Part shown: positions 1 through 4,917 of the stretch, in pieces | How positions within the stretch are numbered: position 1 is the first letter of the stretch | Layout of the letters: each line of letters begins with the position of its first letter | NCBI GenBank assembly: GCA_025362765.1 | Contig: JANYFI010000031.1 | Span: 1-7,385, forward strand | DNA from: Ferruginibacter sp. | GTDB taxonomy: Bacteria; Bacteroidota; Bacteroidia; Chitinophagales; Chitinophagaceae | Direction: 5' to 3' | Length of the DNA stretch: 7,385 nucleotides | Notes under the pieces: model-generated | Told to the model about the DNA's origin: nothing | What the model saw: the letters and a program-made list of their open reading frames with translations, nothing else | The model's database searches: none | Translations under genes and position numbers: made by a program

Positions 1-176
1 GTTGGCTGGACAGTTATGTAGACAGGATGATGAAGGACGAAAAACAGGTAGATGCAAGTTACCGCCGTTTGGTAACCGATAAATTATTCAATTGGGCGCA
101 GGCGCAGGTGACACCGGCAGAAAAGCAGGTTACCGGTGAAGAGTTAACTGCGATGCAGCATAACCATCAGCACTAA
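1..176 (+). CDS. tig: Trigger factor, C-terminal fragment (5' end outside window)
   Basis: Only the last 57 codons are present, read in the frame beginning at base 3 and ending at TAA 174-176. The peptide starts WLDSYVDRMMKDEKQ and ends in a Gln/His-rich tail (MQHNHQH). A helix with MMKDEKQV followed by a YRRLVTDKLFNWA-like segment is what I recall from the C-terminal arm of Bacteroidota trigger factors. Trigger factor is a ribosome-associated, ATP-independent chaperone that shields nascent chains and has a peptidyl-prolyl isomerase domain; neither that domain nor the ribosome-binding domain is in the window. The assignment is strengthened by its place immediately upstream of clpP, matching the common bacterial order tig-clpP-clpX. 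A strong terminator follows the stop codon, so it is probably not co-transcribed with clpP1. Confidence 0.8.
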   Translation, partial: WLDSYVDRMMKDEKQVDASYRRLVTDKLFNWAQAQVTPAEKQVTGEELTAMQHNHQH

Positions 177-196
177 GAATTAAAAATTAAGAATTA
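174..196. repeat. Heptameric micro-repeat overlapping the tig stop codon
   Basis: Three consecutive 7-base units, TAAGAAT, TAAAAAT, TAAGAAT, then TA. The array starts with the tig stop codon and runs up to the first base of the terminator stem. Short A/T-rich heptameric arrays beside genes are a recurring kind of intergenic filler in some bacteria; no function is implied. Confidence 0.5.
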
Positions 197-226
197 GCCG
201 GAGCATATACTGTTCCGGCTTTTTTT
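196..226 (+). terminator. Rho-independent terminator after tig
   Basis: The arms at 196-205 (AGCCGGAGCA) and 211-220 (TGTTCCGGCT) pair over 10 bp with one G-U, around a 5-base loop (TATAC). Seven T residues follow directly at 220-226. This is a canonical intrinsic terminator placed 20 bases after the tig stop codon. Confidence 0.92.
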
Positions 227-361
227 GCCCTTCAACTTTTAAGAAATAGCCCCCAAAATAAAAAGCCGCATCTTCTAAATCAGAAATCAATACATCAGAC
301 ATCCTTTCCGCCTTTTTGTCGCAATTTTTTTATAGCATAATATTTGGGTTCATCAATCAAC

Positions 362-369
362 TATATTTG
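362..369 (+). promoter_or_regulatory. Putative Bacteroidota -7 box of the clpP1 promoter
   Basis: TATATTTG is an exact match to the Bacteroidota -7 consensus TAnnTTTG and lies 22 bases before the clpP1 ATG. The best upstream TTTG is at 343-346, only 15 bases away, which is shorter than the usual spacing to a -33 element. The -33 assignment is therefore uncertain, and the 5' UTR would be very short. The rest of the 227-391 spacer is A/T-rich with nothing else recognised. Confidence 0.45.
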
Positions 370-391
370 TTACCATAAATAATATACCGAT

Positions 392-1135
392 ATGAATTTT
401 GGAAAAGAATTTGAAAAATATGCGGTGAAGCACCGGGGTATTAACAGCAATTTGTTAGACGATTATACTAAAAAAAACGCTGACAGGTTTAATGCGCAGA
501 ACCCATTTTTCGGGGGCACCGGGGCGGAAATAACTAACCTTACGCCCAATATCATTGAAGAAAGGCCTATGAATGTAGCCGTAATGGACGTTTATAGCCG
601 TTTGATGATGGACAGAATTATTTTTATGGGCTATCCTGTTTCTGATGAGGTCGCCAACATTATCACCGCCCAGTTTTTATTTTTAGAAAGTACCGACCGT
701 ACAAAGGATATTCAGATGTACATTAATAGCCCAGGTGGAAGTGTATACGCAGGGTTGGGCATGTATGACACTATGCAGTTTGTTACGCCCGATATTGCTA
801 CCATTTGCACCGGCATGGCTGCAAGTATGGCGGCGGTGCTGATGTGTGCCGGTGCTCCCGGAAAACGAACTACGTTAAAACACAGCCGCATTATGCTGCA
901 CCAGCCAAGTGCGGGTGCAGGTGGACAGGCCAGCGATATTGAAATTACAGTAAATGAAATTCGCAAAATAAAAAGTGAGTTGTACGAGATTATTGCCCAG
1001 CATACGAGCCAGCCGTTTGACAAGGTAGCACAGGATTGCGAAAGAGATTACTGGATGACGTCTGCGGAAGCAAAAGATTATGGCATTGTGGATGAGGTAT
1101 TGACCATTAATCCCCGCAAGGCAAAAAAAGAGTAG
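392..1135 (+). CDS. clpP: ATP-dependent Clp protease proteolytic subunit, canonical copy (ClpP1)
   Basis: This is the serine peptidase subunit (MEROPS S14) that forms a barrel-shaped tetradecamer degrading substrates unfolded by ClpX or ClpA/ClpC-type ATPases in the cytoplasm. The triad is complete: Ser145 in GMAASMA, His170 in MLHQPS, Asp219 in ERDYWM. The 25- and 49-residue spacings are the same as in E. coli ClpP. INSPGGSV at 111-118 is the conserved glycine segment beside the active site. The protein has 247 residues against 207 in E. coli. Aligning YSRL at 68-71 with the E. coli equivalent shows about 34 extra N-terminal residues. The beginning (FEKYAVKH...LLDD) resembles the N-terminus I recall from Bacteroides ClpP, which supports the start at 392, but a glycine-containing stretch around 31-50 looks like an added insertion. 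The N-terminus may be processed. It is the likely orthologue of the single ClpP of many Bacteroidota. Its promoter candidate is at 362-369, and clpP2 starts 129 bases downstream. Confidence 0.97.
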   Translation: MNFGKEFEKYAVKHRGINSNLLDDYTKKNADRFNAQNPFFGGTGAEITNLTPNIIEERPMNVAVMDVYSRLMMDRIIFMGYPVSDEVANIITAQFLFLESTDRTKDIQMYINSPGGSVYAGLGMYDTMQFVTPDIATICTGMAASMAAVLMCAGAPGKRTTLKHSRIMLHQPSAGAGGQASDIEITVNEIRKIKSELYEIIAQHTSQPFDKVAQDCERDYWMTSAEAKDYGIVDEVLTINPRKAKKE

Positions 1136-1174
1136 CAAAATAATTGTTGTACAGGCTTTGGTACTATTATTAAG

Positions 1175-1188
1175 TCCGCCGCGGCGGA
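1175..1188. repeat. Perfect 14-bp GC-rich palindrome between clpP1 and clpP2
   Basis: TCCGCCGCGGCGGA equals its own reverse complement over all 14 bases and stands out as an almost pure G/C block in an A/T-rich spacer. As RNA it could form only a 5-bp stem with a CGCG loop, and no T-run follows, so it does not read as an intrinsic terminator. It could be a protein-binding site or one copy of a dispersed palindromic element; the window alone cannot decide. Confidence 0.6.
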
Positions 1189-1217
1189 TTGTGTCACTCT
1201 CTTCTGTGTTAAATTTT
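1189..1217 (+). promoter_or_regulatory. Weak promoter candidate for clpP2
   Basis: TTG at 1189-1191, then 18 bases, then TAAATTTT at 1210-1217. The second element matches the Bacteroidota -7 consensus TAnnTTTG in all fixed positions but the last. The spacing fits the usual range. The TTG directly abuts the 14-bp palindrome. In an A/T-rich spacer a match of this quality can occur by chance, and clpP2 may simply be transcribed from the clpP1 promoter. Confidence 0.25.
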
Positions 1218-1264
1218 ATTGAGCGGCGCATTCAATTTTAAACAGCATTTCAAAAATTAATACA

Positions 1265-1894
1265 ATGAATTATAATTATAGCAACAAACAAACCCGTTTC
1301 GACGATGAAGAAGAAGCTCCAGCAGCAATGCCGGAAAATCCGATGGAAAAAATGATGAGTGGATGGCAATTCGACAAAAAATTTATTGAACAACGCAAGA
1401 TATTTTTGTGGGGTGTGGTAGATGATAAAAGTGCGAAAGACATCACCGCCCGCTTATTATACCTGGAAGCGATTGATCCGGGAAAAGAAATTACTTTTTA
1501 CATCAATAGCCCCGGTGGTGTTGTAACAAGCGGAATGGTGATTTACGACACGATGCAAATGATCTCCTCACCTGTCAGTACCGTTTGTATGGGAATGGCG
1601 GCAAGTATGGGAAGTATTCTGCTAAGCGGTGGTGAAAAAGGAAGACGTTTTATTTTCCCCAGCGGGCAGGTCATGATTCACCAGCCAAGTGGTGGCGGAC
1701 AAGGCGTAAGTGCCGACCTGGAAATTATGGCAGTGCAGATATTGAAGATTAAGCAAATGGGCGCACATATATTGGCTGATAATTGCGGGCAGACCTACGA
1801 AAAAGTGATGAAAGATTTTGACCGCGATTATTGGATGGACTCAAAGGAATCTGTAGGCTACGGTATTGTAGACGGCGTGATCAATAAATTATAA
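1265..1894 (+). CDS. Second ClpP-family peptidase subunit (ClpP2), divergent N-terminus
   Basis: A 209-residue S14-family peptidase with an intact triad: Ser114 in GMAASMG, His139 in MIHQPS, Asp188 in DRDYWM. It has the same 25- and 49-residue spacings as ClpP1 and E. coli ClpP, so it should be catalytically competent. INSPGG at 80-85 is the conserved glycine segment. The N-terminus differs clearly from ClpP1. It is acidic and proline-containing ([10 protein letters not shown] at 11-20, then a Met-rich MEKMMSG at 27-33). The YSRL-type segment that follows the axial-loop strand in canonical ClpP is replaced by [11 protein letters not shown] at 40-50. It is encoded 129 bases after clpP1, and a strong terminator follows the pair, suggesting one transcriptional unit. 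In bacteria with two tandem clpP genes, such as Mycobacterium, the subunits form a mixed complex; whether that happens here is inference. The start is chosen because it is the first ATG of the frame and is preceded by an A-rich stretch. Confidence 0.95.
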   Translation: MNYNYSNKQTRFDDEEEAPAAMPENPMEKMMSGWQFDKKFIEQRKIFLWGVVDDKSAKDITARLLYLEAIDPGKEITFYINSPGGVVTSGMVIYDTMQMISSPVSTVCMGMAASMGSILLSGGEKGRRFIFPSGQVMIHQPSGGGQGVSADLEIMAVQILKIKQMGAHILADNCGQTYEKVMKDFDRDYWMDSKESVGYGIVDGVINKL

Positions 1895-1914
1895 TGCAAT
1901 TTTAATAAGTTGAC

Positions 1915-1943
1915 AATGGCCGGTTTTATCACCGGCCATTTTT
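1915..1943 (+). terminator. Rho-independent terminator after clpP2
   Basis: A perfect 10-bp stem pairs AATGGCCGGT (1915-1924) with ACCGGCCATT (1931-1940) around a 6-base loop TTTATC, with T residues at 1939-1943. It starts 20 bases after the clpP2 stop codon and closes the clpP1-clpP2 unit. Confidence 0.9.
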
Positions 1944-2013
1944 CATTAATAAGAAGTTGACCTTTGGCGAATCGTTATAGATGCCGGGACGGAAATTAGC
2001 ATGCATCGCATCA

Positions 2014-2042
2014 TCAATTATCAATTAACCAATTATCCATTA
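2014..2042. repeat. Degenerate heptameric repeat upstream of the kinase-like gene
   Basis: Four imperfect units run in a row: TCAATTA, TCAATTA, ACCAATTA, TCCATTA. The array lies inside the longest possible reading frame beginning at 2001, but encodes an Asn/Tyr/Leu stretch typical of translated repeat DNA. This is the main reason to place the true start of the next gene at 2061. Confidence 0.55.
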
Positions 2043-2060
2043 TCATCCTACCTTTACAAT

Positions 2061-3146
2061 ATGCATTTTGAAGAGATCATAAACGCAAAACTTAGCAAGG
2101 ATACCGACCGGCCGATGATGAAAAAAGAGCCTTTCCCGGTAAGCGAGGGATTGCAGACCTACCTTAAAAAATATGGCAGAGATATAACGTTGCCCATTGC
2201 CTACAGGGATTTATTAAATTACCGTTTTGCCACTTCTTTGCGGGATAAAAAAGGAAAATTAACCCACTGGGAAACGGCGGTGTACGATTTTAAGGAAATG
2301 GAATTTTTAAAGGAAGGCCTGATAAAAACCTATGCCATTCTTAAAACCGAAGGCAATTTAAATTACATCAAGCACCTGGATGTCGAAAGAATAGACTTTT
2401 GTGAATTTGGCAACAGCGTGCCTTTCAGGATAAGAATCATCAATAAAATTAACGACAATTACGACCATTATTATATTAAATCAATAGACGCTTCCCGAAT
2501 TTATGGGCTGGAGCTGGAGCACCTGCTGTCGCCCAACCGTATTACTTTTCTGTATCATAAAAATACGCTGGTGGAAGAACACATTCCAGGGATACCAGGC
2601 GATGTATTTTTACAGGATTACCTGAACCTGCCTGAAACAAATAAAATCCGGATCGCCAAAGAATTTGTAAAATTCAACGAACGTTGTTTTGCCCGTTTAC
2701 TGGGTGATATGCGTGCCTATAACTTTGTGATAGATATCACACCGGATATTGAAGATTATCAATACCGCATGCGGGCCATAGATTTCGATCAGCAATCCTA
2801 CGAAGCCAAAAAGAATTTATACCTGCCCCAATTTTACAAGGAAAATTTTGAGTATGTTGATTTGGTTTTAAAAAATCTGAGTCCTGATGTGATTGAACAA
2901 TACCAGGCGGAAGAACGCACCACTATGGCGTACCGCGTTATCGCCAGCCGCCGCCAGATAATGGAACTGCTCAACATCATGATAAAAGATGAAATTTCTG
3001 AAAACTACAAAGTAAAATTGTTGCGCAACGAACTGAATGAGCATTTTAATACTAATTATTTTTCAGGCTGTAACACCATGGGCGCCATTGTAAAACGCCA
3101 GTTGAAACAAATGTTGCAAAAACACCTGCTACAGGTGCCAAAATAG
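2061..3146 (+). CDS. Uncharacterised protein with a putative kinase-like (APH/protein-kinase) fold
   Basis: I do not recognise a named family. The frame is open from 2001, but the first 20 codons are largely repeat DNA, so ATG 2061 is preferred (361 residues; numbering from there). Residues 110-250 show a kinase-like order of elements. A possible nucleotide loop is FCEFGNSVPF (113-122). Then come YYIK with Lys140 (beta-3-like lysine), ELEH at 151-154 (helix C-like, Glu151 or Glu153) and a hinge-like EEHIPG (172-177). GDMRAYN at 215-221 resembles the HGDxxxxN catalytic loop of aminoglycoside phosphotransferases, with Asp216 and Asn221. IDFD at 240-243 resembles their metal-binding DFD/DFG. The usual catalytic-loop histidine is replaced by Leu214, and no full glycine-rich loop is seen. 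The first 90 residues and the Lys-rich C-terminal helices (from about 280) are unassigned. No signal peptide or membrane segment is visible, so it is probably cytoplasmic. It is isolated between the clpP2 terminator and the clpX promoter. No substrate can be named. Confidence 0.85.
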   Translation: MHFEEIINAKLSKDTDRPMMKKEPFPVSEGLQTYLKKYGRDITLPIAYRDLLNYRFATSLRDKKGKLTHWETAVYDFKEMEFLKEGLIKTYAILKTEGNLNYIKHLDVERIDFCEFGNSVPFRIRIINKINDNYDHYYIKSIDASRIYGLELEHLLSPNRITFLYHKNTLVEEHIPGIPGDVFLQDYLNLPETNKIRIAKEFVKFNERCFARLLGDMRAYNFVIDITPDIEDYQYRMRAIDFDQQSYEAKKNLYLPQFYKENFEYVDLVLKNLSPDVIEQYQAEERTTMAYRVIASRRQIMELLNIMIKDEISENYKVKLLRNELNEHFNTNYFSGCNTMGAIVKRQLKQMLQKHLLQVPK

Positions 3147-3164
3147 CGCTAACGCCTTTTTTTT
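3134..3164 (+). terminator. Weak terminator candidate after the kinase-like gene
   Basis: Eight T residues at 3157-3164 follow an imperfect pairing of GGTG (3134-3137) with CGCC (3153-3156), one pair being G-U. A better hairpin, CACCTG (3123-3128) with CAGGTG (3132-3137), lies inside the last codons but is 19 bases from the T-run. The T-run in this position suggests termination; the stem is poor. Confidence 0.35.
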
Positions 3165-3257
3165 ATTCTTTACAATTTTCAAGCGGCTGTTTTATTAGCC
3201 TTACTACACTTACAATACATATTTTTCGTTGTTGTATTTTAACAATTGCTGCAACGT

Positions 3258-3285
3258 TCTATAACATATAATTGTCTGTTATAGA
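3258..3285. promoter_or_regulatory. 9-bp perfect inverted repeat, operator candidate upstream of clpX
   Basis: TCTATAACA (3258-3266) and TGTTATAGA (3277-3285) are exact reverse complements separated by 10 bases. The centre-to-centre distance of 19 bases is near two helical turns, as expected for a dimeric DNA-binding regulator. It ends 13 bases before the clpX -7 box, so it would cover the -33 region. It lies upstream of the predicted transcript start and is therefore unlikely to act as an RNA hairpin. No known regulator motif is recognised. Confidence 0.5.
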
Positions 3286-3298
3286 GCCTGCAATTGGT

Positions 3299-3306
3299 TA
3301 TATTTG
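3299..3306 (+). promoter_or_regulatory. Putative Bacteroidota -7 box of the clpX promoter
   Basis: TATATTTG is an exact TAnnTTTG match, 40 bases before the clpX ATG, and is identical to the box upstream of clpP1. The nearest upstream TTG at usable distance is at 3272-3274, 24 bases away. That is slightly longer than the usual spacing and falls inside the inverted repeat. Confidence 0.5.
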
Positions 3307-3346
3307 CAGTCCTAATAAATAAACGAGCGTTTAAACAGCGGATACA

Positions 3347-4585
3347 ATGGCTAAACAACAAACATTACACTGTTCATTCTGCGGCAGAAGCCGCGATGAA
3401 GTAAAAATACTGATAGCAGGGCAGGAAGGGCATATTTGTGAAAATTGCGTAGAGCATGCTCAGGAAATCATCGGGCAGGAGTTGACGATTTACCCTGAAT
3501 CAAAGCAGGGCGGCGCTGCGCATAAACTGACAGTTAGAAAGCCAATTGAAATAAAGAAATTTCTGGATGAGTATGTGATAGGTCAGGATGATGCCAAAAA
3601 AATCCTGGCTGTGGCGGTATACAATCATTACAAAAGGCTCAATCAAAAAGTGGAGAATGATGTAGAGATTGAAAAGAGCAACATCATCATGGTGGGCGAA
3701 ACCGGTACCGGTAAAACCCTGCTGGCAAAATCCATTGCCCGTATGCTGAACGTGCCATTCGCTATTGTGGATGCTACTGTATTTACAGAAGCTGGTTATG
3801 TGGGTGAAGATGTGGAAAGTATGCTGAGCCGCTTGTTGCAGGCTTGTAACTACGATGTGGCAGCGGCGGAAAAAGGAATTGTATTTATTGATGAAATTGA
3901 TAAAGTAGCCCGAAAGAGCGATAACCCTTCCATTACAAGAGATGTGAGCGGGGAAGGCGTACAACAAGGCTTATTAAAATTACTGGAAGGTACAGAAGTG
4001 CTGGTGCCCCCACAGGGTGGACGTAAACATCCTGAACAAAAACTGGTAAAAGTAAATACCCAAAATATTCTCTTCATTTGCGGGGGCGCTTTCGATGGCG
4101 TTGATCGCATCATTGCCCGCCGCGTAAATACACATGCCATTGGCTTTAGCGTGAACAAAGAGTTGCAGGAGTTTCAGCAAAAAAACCTGTTGCAATTTGT
4201 GAATGCGGTAGATTTAAAAACCTTTGGGTTGATACCTGAATTACTCGGTCGTTTACCGGTGATTACTTACCTGAATCCATTGGATGCGCCCACTTTGCGT
4301 AACATTTTAACTGAGCCGAAAAATGCGCTGGTAAAACAATTTACCCGCTTGTTTGATATTGAAGGAATAGCCCTTACGTTTGAACCCGCCGTATACGACT
4401 TTATGGTTGAAAAGGCACTCGAATATAAACTGGGCGCAAGAGGCCTGCGCAGTATTTGCGAAAGTATTTTAACCGACGCGATGTACGAACTGCCTTCTCA
4501 AAAAGTGAAAACTTTTGCTGTAACGCTTGAATATGCGCAGCGTAAATTTAATACCAGCAAAATGAGTATGCTAAAAGTGGCATAA
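3347..4585 (+). CDS. clpX: ATP-dependent Clp protease ATP-binding subunit ClpX
   Basis: This is the AAA+ unfoldase that recognises tagged substrates, unfolds them and threads them into ClpP. At 412 residues it is near the family's usual length. The N-terminal zinc-binding domain has Cys9, Cys12, Cys31 and Cys34. The AAA+ module shows Walker A GETGTGKT (117-124), the substrate-gripping pore loop GYVGED (150-155), Walker [10 protein letters not shown] (178-186), the RKH pore loop (226-228), the arginine-finger region ELLGRLP (298-304, Arg302) and sensor 2 GARGLR (363-368, Arg365). The IGF tripeptide at 265-267 is the loop that docks into ClpP hydrophobic pockets, so this ClpX should bind at least one of the two ClpPs encoded upstream. 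It is separated from clpP2 by the kinase-like gene and has its own promoter candidate and terminator, so it can be regulated apart from the peptidase genes. The start is supported by the zinc domain beginning 8 residues in. Confidence 0.98.
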   Translation: MAKQQTLHCSFCGRSRDEVKILIAGQEGHICENCVEHAQEIIGQELTIYPESKQGGAAHKLTVRKPIEIKKFLDEYVIGQDDAKKILAVAVYNHYKRLNQKVENDVEIEKSNIIMVGETGTGKTLLAKSIARMLNVPFAIVDATVFTEAGYVGEDVESMLSRLLQACNYDVAAAEKGIVFIDEIDKVARKSDNPSITRDVSGEGVQQGLLKLLEGTEVLVPPQGGRKHPEQKLVKVNTQNILFICGGAFDGVDRIIARRVNTHAIGFSVNKELQEFQQKNLLQFVNAVDLKTFGLIPELLGRLPVITYLNPLDAPTLRNILTEPKNALVKQFTRLFDIEGIALTFEPAVYDFMVEKALEYKLGARGLRSICESILTDAMYELPSQKVKTFAVTLEYAQRKFNTSKMSMLKVA

Positions 4586-4605
4586 GAAAAATAAAACAAT
4601 TAGGG

Positions 4606-4632
4606 ACTGCAATTTTTAATTGCGGTTTTTTT
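4606..4632 (+). terminator. Rho-independent terminator after clpX
   Basis: ACTGCAATT (4606-4614) pairs with AATTGCGGT (4618-4626) over 9 bp with one G-U around a TTT loop, followed by T residues to 4632. It begins 21 bases after the clpX stop codon. Confidence 0.85.
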
Positions 4633-4808
4633 GTTTTTAAATGAACTTCTTTTCTCCCCAACTTTCAAACAACTACAATTCATTTTAGGTGGTTGTTGTA
4701 TTTCAATATATTTTTACGCCCGAAAGAAAATGGAACAAAAATATTGCGACAAAGAAATCGTGGGATACTTCAATAAAAGTTAAGAAATGGGATATAGTAC
4801 AAGTGTGC

Positions 4809-4848
4809 GCTGTAATCCGCCGGGGTGAATTTCACATTGGATTGTAGC
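4809..4848 (+). promoter_or_regulatory. Possible structured RNA element in the purA leader
   Basis: GCTGTAATCC (4809-4818) pairs with GGATTGTAGC (4839-4848) over 10 bp, including two G-U pairs. Inside it GTGA (4825-4828) can pair with TCAC (4832-4835). The result is a stem, an internal loop containing GCCGGG, and a small capping hairpin, all in about 40 bases. It does not match a riboswitch class I can name. The G-U pairs suggest an RNA rather than a DNA function, but one sequence gives no covariation evidence. Confidence 0.3.
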
Positions 4849-4866
4849 CAAAACAAAAATATTTAT

Positions 4867-4890
4867 CTCCTTTTCTTTTAAGAAAAAGAG
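4867..4890 (+). promoter_or_regulatory. Hairpin just upstream of the purA start
   Basis: CTC (4867-4869) pairs with GAG (4888-4890), and TTTTCT (4871-4876) with AGAAAA (4881-4886), around a TTTA loop with one C-A mismatch between the two helices. It ends 27 bases before the purA ATG. No T-run follows, so it is not a terminator; it could influence translation initiation. The A/T-rich pairing makes it weak evidence. Confidence 0.3.
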
Positions 4891-4917
4891 GCCAACTTTA
4901 ACCGATAAAAATTTATA

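Larger units (their letters stand above)
4633..4917 (+). other. 285-base spacer upstream of purA, no gene seen
   Basis: No convincing protein gene is present. Only very short frames occur: 17 codons from ATG 4730 and 13 codons from ATG 4787. There is an imperfect inverted repeat, 4668-4676 with 4689-4697 (9 bp, one G-U, 12-base loop). A TATATTTT near-match to a -7 box lies at 4707-4714, but without a well-spaced upstream element. Two foldable segments nearer purA are listed separately. No ribosome binding site of Shine-Dalgarno type precedes the purA ATG. Confidence 0.6.

Noticed and set aside
1175..1194. The GC palindrome as an intrinsic terminator of clpP1
   Set aside because: The RNA stem would be at most 5 bp and is followed by TTGTGTC, not a T-run.
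875..1231. Minus-strand 118-residue frame across the clpP1 3' end and spacer
   Set aside because: It overlaps the conserved ClpP1 catalytic region and its translation resembles no family; it is a shadow frame.
3123..3137. CACCTG-CTA-CAGGTG hairpin at the end of the kinase-like gene as the terminator itself
   Set aside because: It lies within the coding sequence and is 19 bases from the T-run, too far for a standard intrinsic terminator.
3500..3967. Minus-strand 155-residue frame inside clpX
   Set aside because: It is entirely antisense to the AAA+ core of clpX; a chance open frame.
4730..4783. 17-codon frame (MEQKYCDKEIVGYFNKS) in the purA leader, followed by a 13-codon frame from 4787
   Set aside because: Too short to support, with no Shine-Dalgarno site and no leader-peptide codon bias; the stops are probably chance.
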